Shown here: positions 1-5,192 of the stretch, in pieces
Position numbering within the stretch: position 1 is the stretch's first letter
Layout: each line of letters begins with the position of its first letter
Source: CAZUZD01 sp964624465
Lineage (GTDB): Bacteria > Planctomycetota > Planctomycetia > Isosphaerales > Isosphaeraceae
DNA: 5,192 nucleotides
Direction: 5' to 3'
Assembly: GCA_964624465.1 (NCBI GenBank)
Contig: CAZUZD010000408.1
Span: 1 to 5,192 of the forward strand
Program-made: the position numbers and the translations under genes
Notes under the pieces: generated by a model
Told to the model about the DNA's origin: nothing
The model's input: only the letters and a program-made list of their open reading frames with translations
Databases searched by the model: none

Positions 1-144
1 CGTCGCCGCCCCGGGCCCCGCCTCACGACTCTCGCCACGGAGCCCGCCGCGCGGGTCGCGGCCGCGGAACCGCCGCGGCCCGCCGGCGCGGGCGCCCGCA
101 CATGCAGCCGCACCCCGGCCCCACCCCACCCGGACCCGCACCCC
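1..144. other. GC-rich upstream region without a recognised gene
   Basis: This stretch precedes the dehydrogenase gene and is almost entirely G and C. The dehydrogenase frame is open back to base 1, but the residues it would encode resemble no part of that family, and absence of stops is expected at this GC content. I see no convincing -35/-10 pair and no strong Shine-Dalgarno sequence before the ATG at 145; the nearest purine run is a bare GGA near 131. The promoter is probably further upstream, outside the window, or is too GC-rich to recognise by eye. A hairpin at 60-80 is listed separately. Confidence 0.5.
60..80. repeat. 8-bp inverted repeat (hairpin)
   Basis: GGCCGCGG at 60-67 pairs perfectly with CCGCGGCC at 73-80 around a 5-base loop (AACCG). 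The stem is all G-C. No T-run follows, so it is not a classic intrinsic terminator. It could be the end of an upstream transcript or leader structure of the dehydrogenase mRNA. In DNA this GC-rich, such stems also occur by chance. Confidence 0.35.
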
Positions 145-1314
145 ATGAAAGCCCTCTGCTGGCACGGCCCGCTCGACGTCCGGGTCGAGGACGTCCCCGA
201 GCCGAAGATCCTCAACAAGCGCGACGCGGTCGTGAAGATCACGAGCACGGCCATCTGCGGCTCGGACCTGCACCTCTACAACGGCTACATCCCGACCATG
301 GAGCGCGGCGACATCCTCGGCCACGAGTTCATGGGCGAGGTCGTCGACGTCGGCCCCGAGTGCGGCGGCCTGAAGGTCGGCGACCGCGTGCTCGTGCCGT
401 TCACCATCAGCTGCGGCAACTGCTACTTCTGCCGGAACGAGCTGTGGTCGCTCTGCGATAACTCGAACCCCAACGCCTGGATGGCCGAGAAGGCGTACGG
501 GTTCTCGAGCTCGGCGCTCTTCGGGTACTCGCACATGTACGGCGGCTACGCCGGCGGCCAGGCCGAGTACGCGCGGGTGCCGTTCGCCGACGTCGGCTGC
601 TTCAAGGTGCCCGAGAGCCTCAGCGACGACCAGGCCCTGTTCCTCACCGACATCTTCCCGACCGGCTACCAGGCCGCCGAGAACGGGAACATCCGGCCCG
701 GGGACGTCGTCGCCGTCTGGGGCGCCGGGCCCGTCGGCCAGTTCACCGTCCGGAGCGCCTTCCTGCTGGGCGCCGAGCGGGTGATCGCCATCGACCACTT
801 CCCGAGCCGGCTCGAGATGGCCCGCCAGGCGGGCGCTGAGACGATCAACTTCGACGACGAGTCGAGCGTGCACGAGCGGCTCCGCGACCTGACCGGCGGC
901 CGGGGGCCCGACGTCTGCATCGACGCCGTGGGCCTGGAGGCGCACGGCCACGGCATCGGCGAGCTGTACGACCACGCCAGGGCCGCCCTGTTCCTGGCCA
1001 CCGACCGCCCCAACGCCCTGCGCCAGGCGATCAACGCCTGCCGCAAGGGGGGCACGGTGTCGATCCCCGGCGTGTACGGCGGCCTGCTCGACAAGATGCC
1101 CCTGGGCGCGGCGTTCGCCAAGGGCCTGACCTTCCGCATGGGCCAGACCCACGTGCACCGGTACATCAAGCCGCTGATGGAGCGGATCGCGAAGGGGGAC
1201 ATCGACCCCTCGTTCGTGATCACCCATCGCGCCCGGCTCGGCGAGGCGGCGTCGATGTACGACCTGTTCAAGAACTCGCAGGATCACTGCATCAAGGTCG
1301 TCCTGAAGCCCTGA
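145..1314 (+). CDS. Zinc-dependent alcohol dehydrogenase, formaldehyde-dehydrogenase-like
   Basis: This is a cytosolic, NAD(P)-dependent zinc alcohol dehydrogenase of the medium-chain superfamily, 389 residues and full length. The N-terminal GroES-like catalytic domain covers about residues 1-160. It carries the likely catalytic zinc ligands C38 (in CGSDLHLY) and H60-E61 (in GHEFMGEVV), with D169 (in LTDIFPTGY) as a further candidate. The structural zinc lobe is intact, with cysteines at 90, 93, 96 and 104. The Rossmann domain has GAGPVG at 193-198, and D217 at the end of the next strand suggests preference for NAD over NADP. The segment IDAVGLEAHG (259-268) and the overall layout resemble the glutathione-independent formaldehyde dehydrogenase/dismutase-like group. 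The true substrate cannot be told from sequence; formaldehyde or another small aldehyde or alcohol is possible. The start MKALCWHG is the usual beginning of this group, so 145 is preferred although the ribosome binding site is weak. Confidence 0.95.
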   Translation: MKALCWHGPLDVRVEDVPEPKILNKRDAVVKITSTAICGSDLHLYNGYIPTMERGDILGHEFMGEVVDVGPECGGLKVGDRVLVPFTISCGNCYFCRNELWSLCDNSNPNAWMAEKAYGFSSSALFGYSHMYGGYAGGQAEYARVPFADVGCFKVPESLSDDQALFLTDIFPTGYQAAENGNIRPGDVVAVWGAGPVGQFTVRSAFLLGAERVIAIDHFPSRLEMARQAGAETINFDDESSVHERLRDLTGGRGPDVCIDAVGLEAHGHGIGELYDHARAALFLATDRPNALRQAINACRKGGTVSIPGVYGGLLDKMPLGAAFAKGLTFRMGQTHVHRYIKPLMERIAKGDIDPSFVITHRARLGEAASMYDLFKNSQDHCIKVVLKP

Positions 1315-1318
1315 CCGA

Positions 1319-1332
1319 CCCGGCGAACCGGG
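1319..1332 (+). terminator. Small hairpin just after the dehydrogenase stop
   Basis: CCCGG at 1319-1323 pairs with CCGGG at 1328-1332 around the tetraloop CGAA, four bases after the TGA. The position suits transcript termination or 3'-end protection. The stem is only 5 bp and no T-run follows, so intrinsic termination here is uncertain. Confidence 0.3.
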
Positions 1333-1370
1333 AACGGCCGGACGATTCGCCCGGGGTCGGAGCCAAGGCG

Positions 1371-1399
1371 TGGACCGAGCCCCGCCGATGGCCTACGAT
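1371..1399 (+). promoter_or_regulatory. Possible sigma70-type promoter for the small ORF
   Basis: TGGACC at 1371-1376 (4 of 6 matches to TTGACA) is followed after 17 bases by TACGAT at 1394-1399 (4 of 6 matches to TATAAT, with the key first, second and last positions kept). The transcript would start near 1406, giving a leader of about 110 bases before the ATG at 1515. If real, it rules out the upstream in-frame ATG at 1398, which lies within the -10 box. Both boxes are imperfect, so this is a moderate guess. Confidence 0.3.
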
Positions 1400-1402
1400 G
1401 AA

Positions 1403-1427
1403 GCTGGGTCGCCGCCCCAGCGGCGGC
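1403..1427 (+). other. Two overlapping, mutually exclusive hairpins
   Basis: GCTGGG (1403-1408) can pair with CCCAGC (1416-1421). Alternatively GCCGCC (1411-1416) can pair with GGCGGC (1422-1427). The two 6-bp stems share bases, so only one can form at a time. They lie near the predicted start of the transcript for the small ORF. They may be no more than the result of local GC richness. Confidence 0.25.
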
Positions 1428-1502
1428 CTGGCCATCTGCCGGCCGGATCGCCACCGGCTGCCAGAGGTCCCCGGTCCGACGTCCTGCCTCCCACACCCCC
1501 GT

Positions 1503-1506
1503 GGAG
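1503..1506 (+). promoter_or_regulatory. Ribosome binding site of the 101-residue ORF
   Basis: GGAG lies 8 bases before the ATG at 1515. The alternative in-frame ATG at 1398 has no comparable purine run, so this site decides the start in favour of 1515. Confidence 0.5.
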
Positions 1507-1514
1507 CGACGATC

Positions 1515-1820
1515 ATGACCAGCCCCGAACGCCCGCAACCCGACGCCGAGGCCCCTGACACGTCTCTGGCCCAGGGGACCCAGACCCCTCAGGACCTGAT
1601 CGACCACCTGAGCAACTTCGACCCCGCCACCGTGGCGACCGGCGCCGCCGGCCCCGCCAGTCCGACGCCGGGTGCGCCCGACGAGTCCGGCCCGCCGCCC
1701 GACGACGCGGCCGAACAGACTCGCCTGCAGCAAAACGCCTCGGAATTCCAGAACGGCCCCGATCGGAGCCGTGACGACCACCTGACCCGAATCGGTCGCG
1801 GCCACCAGACGCACGGCTGA
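1515..1820 (+). CDS. Hypothetical small, probably disordered protein
   Basis: I do not recognise this protein. From the ATG at 1515 it has 101 residues with a good GGAG ribosome binding site; the frame can be extended to 1398, but the added residues have no family character. It contains no Cys, Trp, Tyr or Lys, and is rich in Pro, Ala, Asp, Gly and Gln. The first two thirds are acidic and Pro/Ala-rich; the last 20 or so residues mix Arg, Asp and His. A short amphipathic helix is possible at about 25-36 (PQDLIDHLSNFD), which also holds most of the few large hydrophobic residues. There is no signal peptide or membrane segment, so it should be cytosolic. It lies 200 bases after the dehydrogenase and 253 bases before tex, each intergenic stretch having its own possible promoter, so it is probably transcribed alone. 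It may be a lineage-specific protein, or not a gene at all, since stops are rare in DNA this GC-rich. Confidence 0.5.
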   Translation: MTSPERPQPDAEAPDTSLAQGTQTPQDLIDHLSNFDPATVATGAAGPASPTPGAPDESGPPPDDAAEQTRLQQNASEFQNGPDRSRDDHLTRIGRGHQTHG

Positions 1821-1879
1821 TCCAGATCGAGCCGCTCGCCCCTGGAGCAGCGGGACAGGGCGGAAGGGCTTGCACCGGC

Positions 1880-1909
1880 TTGACAAACGACGGAGCCATC
1901 CACTAGATT
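1880..1909 (+). promoter_or_regulatory. Sigma70-type promoter for tex
   Basis: A perfect -35 box TTGACA at 1880-1885 is followed after 18 bases by TAGATT at 1904-1909 (4 of 6 matches to TATAAT). The segment from 1880 to 1930 is one of the least GC-rich parts of the window, as expected for a promoter. Transcription would start at about 1915-1918, leaving an untranslated leader of roughly 155-160 bases before the tex ATG. This is the best promoter candidate seen here and suggests tex does not depend on read-through from the left. Confidence 0.55.
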
Positions 1910-1915
1910 GGCCCG

Positions 1916-2059
1916 ACCGTCAATACAAGGGATACCCGGTTCGTGCGCGCCTCCAAACGGTGCGGCGGACCGGTCTTGCACGGCGTGGTCCGACCGAGAT
2001 CGCCTGGCGGTCCCCGGTCGACGGCACGCTGCTTCGACGTCGCCCCTCCTTCCCTCCGC
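1916..2059 (+). other. Structured leader of the tex transcript
   Basis: No gene is recognised between the promoter and the tex start. The tex frame has no stop here, but the residues it would encode do not match the family, and the recognisable Tex N-terminus begins at 2074. CGGACC at 1966-1971 pairs with GGTCCG at 1987-1992, and the overlapping CGGTC at 1971-1975 pairs with GACCG at 1992-1996, so a folded leader is possible. It matches no riboswitch class that I recognise. Confidence 0.3.
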
Positions 2060-2084
2060 GGTGGACTCGCCCCATGGACTCGCC
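2060..2084 (+). promoter_or_regulatory. Ribosome binding site and 10-bp direct repeat at the tex start
   Basis: GGTGGA at 2060-2065 lies 8 bases before the ATG at 2074 and is the likely Shine-Dalgarno sequence. The ten bases TGGACTCGCC occur at 2062-2071 and again at 2075-2084, a 13-base period that spans the start codon. The first copy is preceded by G, making a GTG at 2061 that is out of frame with tex, so the ATG remains the only sensible start. Confidence 0.5.
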
Positions 2085-5000
2085 GTTCCCCGTCGATCTG
2101 GGACGGATCGCCCAGGACCTCCAGATCCGCCGCGTGCAGGTCGAGAGTGTCGTGCAGTTGCTCGATGAGGGCAACACGGTCCCGTTCATCGCCCGGTACC
2201 GCAAGGAGCGCACGGGCGGCCTGCCCGAGCCCATCCTTCGGGAGATTCGCAACCGGGTCAAGCGTCAGCGTGAGCTGGCCGACCGCAAGCAGACGATCCT
2301 GGCGGCCGTCGAGGCCCAGGGCAAGCTCTCCGAGGAGCTGGCCGAGGCCATCCGTGGCGCCGAGAATCCGAAGCGGCTCGAGGACCTGTACCTGCCGTAC
2401 AAGGCCAAGAAGCGCACCAAGGCGACCGAGGCCCGCGAGGCGGGCCTCGAGCCGCTGGCGCTGCGGATCTGGAACCTCGACGAGACCCTCGTCGACCTGG
2501 GCGCCGCAGCCACCGAGGCGGTCGATCCGGCCAAGGGCCTGGACACCCCCGAGAAGGTGCTCGAGGGCGTCCGGCACATCCTGGCCGAGTCGATCAGCGA
2601 GCTGGCCGTGGTCCGCGACGCCGTCCGGCGCACGCTCTGGAAGACGGGCAAGCTGCTCACGACCAAGGTCGAGAGCGTCGCCGAGGCCAAGGCCGTCGAG
2701 TTCCGCGACTACTTCAACTACACCGAGCCGGTCGGCCACGCGCCCCCGCACCGGGTGCTGGCGATCAACCGCGGCGAGAAGGAGCAGGTCCTCAAGGGCA
2801 AGCTCGACGCCCCCCGCGCCGAGCTCGAGCGCACGATCCTGAGCCAGCTGCCGCTGGAGGGCCACCCCCACGGGGAGTTCTTCACCGCCGCGACCCTCGA
2901 CGCACTCGACCGGATCCTGCTGCCCGCCCTGGAGCGCGAGATCCGCCGCGACCTGACCGAGGGCGCCGAGAAGCACGCCACCGAGGTCTTCGCCCGCAAC
3001 CTCCGCAGCCTCCTGCTCCAGCCCCCGATCGGCGCCCAGGTCGTGCTGGCCATCGACGCCGGCCAGCGCCAGGGCTGCAAGGTCGCCGTGCTGAGCGCCG
3101 AGGGCAACCTGCTCGAGCACACGACCATCCACCCCCGGCCGCCCCAGAACCGCCGCCACGAGGCCAAGCAGGTGCTCAAGGACCTCGTCGCCCGCCACGG
3201 CGTCGGCGTGGTCGCGCTCGGCAACGGCCCCGCGGTCCGCGAGATCGAGGAGCTCATCGCCGAGCTGATCACCGAGGGCACCCACTTCCACGAGAACCCC
3301 GGCGTGCCGTTCCCCGGCAGCGAGGCCCAGGCCCGCGCCCACGCCGAGGCCCAGGCCGCCCACGCCGCCGCGGTCGCCGCCGGCACCGCCCCGGTCGAGG
3401 AATCGGCCACCGGCGGCGAGCCCGCCCCGGTCGAGGAGCCGGCTCCGGCCGACGCCCCGGTCGAGGCGCCCACCCCGGACCCGGTCGCCGAGGCCACCGC
3501 CGACGAGCCGGCCCCGGCGCACGCCGAGGGCTCGCACTCCAACGGCAACGGCGACGCCCCGGCCCCGGCCGAGATCCCGCCGATCGTCGGTGGTGCCCCG
3601 GACGAGGAGGAGGGCGAGGCCGCCACGCCGCCCCACGCCCCCACCCCCGACCACACCCCCCACGAGACCCTGCCGCCGCCGGCCGCCGCCATGAGCGAGA
3701 CCGTCTCCGCCGAGGCCGAGGCCGACAAGGCCGATCAGCTCGCCAGCAACGAGTCGACCCGCAACCCGGCACACGAGGCCGAGCCCGAGTCCGCCCCGGC
3801 CGAGTCCGAGTCGACCGGGACCGAGCACACCCCGGCCCAGCCCGAGGTGCCGCAGTCGGACACCGACTCGCCCACCACCGAGGCCGCGCCCGACCAGGGC
3901 CCGAGCTCGCAGGGCGACGCCCCGGCCGGCACCACGCCCACGCCCCTGACCCAGCCGCCCCGCGGCCCCCGGCCGCCCCGCGAGCGGGGGGAGCGCGGCG
4001 AGAAGGACAAGGACAAGGAGTCGTCCGGCAAGGACCGCGAGCGGCCGCAGCGCCCCAAGGGCCCGCCGCCGCCTCCCAAGCCGCACGCCGCCGACCCACT
4101 GCTGGCCAGGCTCAGCTACGTCGTCGTCAACGACGCCGGCGCCAAGATCTACTCCACCAGCGCCGTCGGCCGCGAGGACTTCCCCGACTTCGACGCCGAG
4201 CTCCGCAAGACCATCTCCATCGGCCGCCGCCTGCTCGACCCCCTCGCCGAGCTGGTCAAGGTCGAGCCGCAGAGCATCGGGGTCGGGCTCTACCAGCACG
4301 ACGTGAACCCGAAGCAGCTCAAGGACACGCTCGAGAGCGTCATCGAGAGCTGCGTGAACTTCGTCGGCGTCGACCTGAACAAGGCCAGCGTCTCGCTGTT
4401 GCAGCACATCTCCGGGCTCAACAGCGTCGTCGCCCGCCAGATCGTCGAGCACCGCAAGGCGCAGGGGCCGTTCGCCAACCGCGAGGCCCTCAAGGCCGTC
4501 GAGGGGCTCGACGAGTCCCGCTACTCGCAGGCCACCGGGTTCGTCCGGGTCGCCGAGGCCGAGCACCCGCTCGAGCGGGCCTGGATCCACCCCGAGCAGT
4601 ACCCGCTGGCCGAGAAGCTGCTGGAGAAGCTGGGCCTCACCGCCCAGGCGATCGCCACCCCCGAGGGCCTGGCCGAGCTCCACAGCAAGTTCGAGGCGCT
4701 CGACGTGCCGGCCACGGCCACCGAGCTGGAGCAGCCCGAGCCGGCCCTCCGCGAGCTGATGCACGCCCTGGCGCACCCGGGCCGTGACCCCCGCGAGGAC
4801 CTGCCCAAGCCGATCTTCAAGCGCGGCGTGCTGAAGCTCGAGGACCTGACCGCCGGCCAGGAACTCAAGGGCACGGTCCTGAACGTCGTCGACTTCGGCG
4901 CGTTCGTGGACATCGGCCTGAAGGACTCGGGCCTGGTGCACATCAGCCAGCTGGCCAACCGCTACATCAAGAGCCCGCACGACGTGGTCAGCGTCGGCGA

Positions 5001-5192
5001 CGTCGTCACCATCTGGGTGCTGAGCGTCGACCAGGACCGCAAGCGGGTCTCCCTGACGATGGTCGAGCCCGGCACCGAGCGGCCCCGCGGCGAGCGTGGC
5101 CCCCGCGGCGAGGAAGGCCAGGGCCCCGGCCCCGGCGGTCCCGGTCGCGGTCGCGGCGGCGGCCGGGGTGGCGAGCGCGGCGGCGACCGTCG
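2074..5192 (+). CDS. tex: Tex transcription accessory protein with a large internal insertion; 3' end cut by window
   Basis: Tex is a cytosolic nucleic-acid-binding protein related to eukaryotic Spt6 and acts as a transcription accessory factor. The frame is open from the ATG to the window edge, giving 1039 complete codons with no stop. Typical Tex proteins have about 720-780 residues. Modules in order: the Tex N-terminal helical domain (about 1-190, with VPFIARYRKERTGGL near 36-50); a linker region to about 310; the YqgF/RuvC-like domain starting near 322 with D328; a low-complexity insertion at about 401-677; the end of YqgF (YVVVNDAGAKIYS at 682-694); GVGLYQHDV at 736-744; helix-hairpin-helix motifs at about 775-827; HPGRDPRED at 901-909; an S1 domain at about 927-996 with GAFVDIGLKDSGLVHIS; and an Arg/Gly-rich tail from about 1003. 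Two YqgF motifs depart from the family pattern. The start at 2074 has a good ribosome binding site and matches the usual Tex N-terminus. Assignment to Tex is nearly certain; the length beyond 5192 is unknown. Confidence 0.97.
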   Translation, partial: MDSPFPVDLGRIAQDLQIRRVQVESVVQLLDEGNTVPFIARYRKERTGGLPEPILREIRNRVKRQRELADRKQTILAAVEAQGKLSEELAEAIRGAENPKRLEDLYLPYKAKKRTKATEAREAGLEPLALRIWNLDETLVDLGAAATEAVDPAKGLDTPEKVLEGVRHILAESISELAVVRDAVRRTLWKTGKLLTTKVESVAEAKAVEFRDYFNYTEPVGHAPPHRVLAINRGEKEQVLKGKLDAPRAELERTILSQLPLEGHPHGEFFTAATLDALDRILLPALEREIRRDLTEGAEKHATEVFARNLRSLLLQPPIGAQVVLAIDAGQRQGCKVAVLSAEGNLLEHTTIHPRPPQNRRHEAKQVLKDLVARHGVGVVALGNGPAVREIEELIAELITEGTHFHENPGVPFPGSEAQARAHAEAQAAHAAAVAAGTAPVEESATGGEPAPVEEPAPADAPVEAPTPDPVAEATADEPAPAHAEGSHSNGNGDAPAPAEIPPIVGGAPDEEEGEAATPPHAPTPDHTPHETLPPPAAAMSETVSAEAEADKADQLASNESTRNPAHEAEPESAPAESESTGTEHTPAQPEVPQSDTDSPTTEAAPDQGPSSQGDAPAGTTPTPLTQPPRGPRPPRERGERGEKDKDKESSGKDRERPQRPKGPPPPPKPHAADPLLARLSYVVVNDAGAKIYSTSAVGREDFPDFDAELRKTISIGRRLLDPLAELVKVEPQSIGVGLYQHDVNPKQLKDTLESVIESCVNFVGVDLNKASVSLLQHISGLNSVVARQIVEHRKAQGPFANREALKAVEGLDESRYSQATGFVRVAEAEHPLERAWIHPEQYPLAEKLLEKLGLTAQAIATPEGLAELHSKFEALDVPATATELEQPEPALRELMHALAHPGRDPREDLPKPIFKRGVLKLEDLTAGQELKGTVLNVVDFGAFVDIGLKDSGLVHISQLANRYIKSPHDVVSVGDVVTIWVLSVDQDRKRVSLTMVEPGTERPRGERGPRGEEGQGPGPGGPGRGRGGGRGGERGGDR
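3274..4104 (+). other. Low-complexity Pro/Ala/Glu insertion inside the Tex YqgF domain
   Basis: This covers about residues 401-677 of Tex. In other Tex proteins I know, the helix after the GNGTASRE motif is followed within a few tens of residues by the strand that here begins YVVVNDAG; in this protein about 275 residues separate them. The insertion is rich in Pro, Ala, Glu, Thr and Ser with very few aromatics. Residues 422-551 contain no Lys or Arg at all. Residues 630-669 are the opposite, full of Arg and Lys (RGPRPPRERGERGEKDKDKE at 630-649) and ending in a polyproline run. The reading frame passes through without a stop and the Tex sequence resumes in phase, so this is a genuine in-frame insertion, not a sequencing artefact or broken gene. 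It is probably a disordered loop projecting from the folded core. Confidence 0.85.
3388..3466 (+). repeat. Three copies of a 13-bp repeat within the Tex insertion
   Basis: GCCCCGGTCGAGG occurs at 3388-3400, 3424-3436 and 3454-3466, at spacings of 36 and 30 bases. All copies are in the same frame and encode APVE followed by Glu or Ala. The spacings are multiples of three, as expected if the coding region grew by in-frame duplication. Confidence 0.7.
5074..5192 (+). other. Arg/Gly-rich C-terminal tail of Tex (incomplete)
   Basis: After the S1 domain ends near residue 996, the protein becomes a run of Arg, Gly, Pro and Glu, with RGERGPRGEEG at 1005-1015 and a nearly pure Gly/Arg stretch from about 1021 to the window edge. 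Several RGG and GRG units are visible. Such tails are disordered and commonly add nonspecific RNA affinity. The end of the tail and the stop codon are outside the window. Confidence 0.8.

Noticed and set aside
102..461. A 119-codon + strand frame overlapping the start of the dehydrogenase
   Set aside because: It is an out-of-frame reading of the dehydrogenase with a His/Arg/Pro/Gly-rich product and no motif.
1398..1517. Extending the small ORF upstream to the ATG at 1398
   Set aside because: No Shine-Dalgarno sequence precedes it, the candidate -10 box covers it, and the added residues look like translated intergenic DNA.
1284..1886. A 200-codon minus-strand frame covering the small ORF and the end of the dehydrogenase
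   Set aside because: It overlaps the conserved C-terminus of the dehydrogenase, has no recognisable motif and lacks a good start signal. The + strand reading from 1515 has the better ribosome binding site.
1943..2842. A 299-codon + strand frame overlapping the start of tex
   Set aside because: The product is almost entirely Arg, Ser, Pro and Ala, typical of a shifted reading of a GC-rich gene, while the Tex frame over the same bases shows clear domains.
3986..3991. A run of six G in the Tex insertion as a possible slippage site for phase variation
   Set aside because: Six is short for phase variation, a similar run occurs in the dehydrogenase at about 1047-1052, and nothing suggests Tex needs on-off switching.
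3269..4099. The Tex insertion as an inserted gene or mobile element
   Set aside because: The Tex frame reads straight through with no stop, there are no terminal inverted repeats or target duplications that I can see, and the minus-strand frames opposite it are Arg/Gly/Ser-rich shadows.
1903..4980. A 1025-codon open frame on the minus strand across the whole tex gene
   Set aside because: It lies opposite a certain Tex coding region. Its translation is dominated by Leu, Gly, Val, Arg and Ala in simple patterns and shows no family motif. Long antisense frames are expected where third positions are almost always G or C.

Overview
The window is chromosomal DNA of very high GC content (I estimate about 70%) with strong G/C preference at third codon positions. 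Both large proteins are ordinary bacterial families. The GC content, the loose gene spacing and the style of the alcohol dehydrogenase and Tex sequences would fit a planctomycete of the Isosphaeraceae type. That placement is an inference from style, not from a marker gene.

Layout, all on the + strand. (1) Bases 1-144 are a GC-rich upstream region with one strong hairpin and no recognised gene. (2) 145-1314 is a complete zinc-dependent medium-chain alcohol dehydrogenase of the formaldehyde-dehydrogenase-like group. (3) 1315-1514 is an intergenic stretch with a small hairpin just after the stop, a possible promoter and a pair of competing hairpins. (4) 1515-1820 is a small, probably disordered hypothetical protein of 101 residues. 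(5) 1821-2073 is an intergenic stretch with the best promoter in the window (TTGACA, 18-base spacer, TAGATT), followed by a leader of roughly 155-160 bases. (6) 2074-5192 is a Tex (transcription accessory protein, Spt6-related) gene that runs off the right edge. Its frame stays open from the ATG to the last base.

The genes do not look like one pathway. The dehydrogenase is metabolic, Tex acts on RNA polymerase and nucleic acid, and each has its own likely transcription signals. The most notable feature is inside Tex. The usual N-terminal, YqgF, helix-hairpin-helix and S1 modules are present and in order, but the YqgF domain is split by an insertion of about 275 residues. The insertion is low in complexity, rich in Pro, Ala and Glu, and changes from strongly acidic to basic along its length. 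The YqgF signature motifs are also altered, and the C-terminus is an Arg/Gly-rich tail. I see no mobile element, CRISPR array, RNA gene or defence system.
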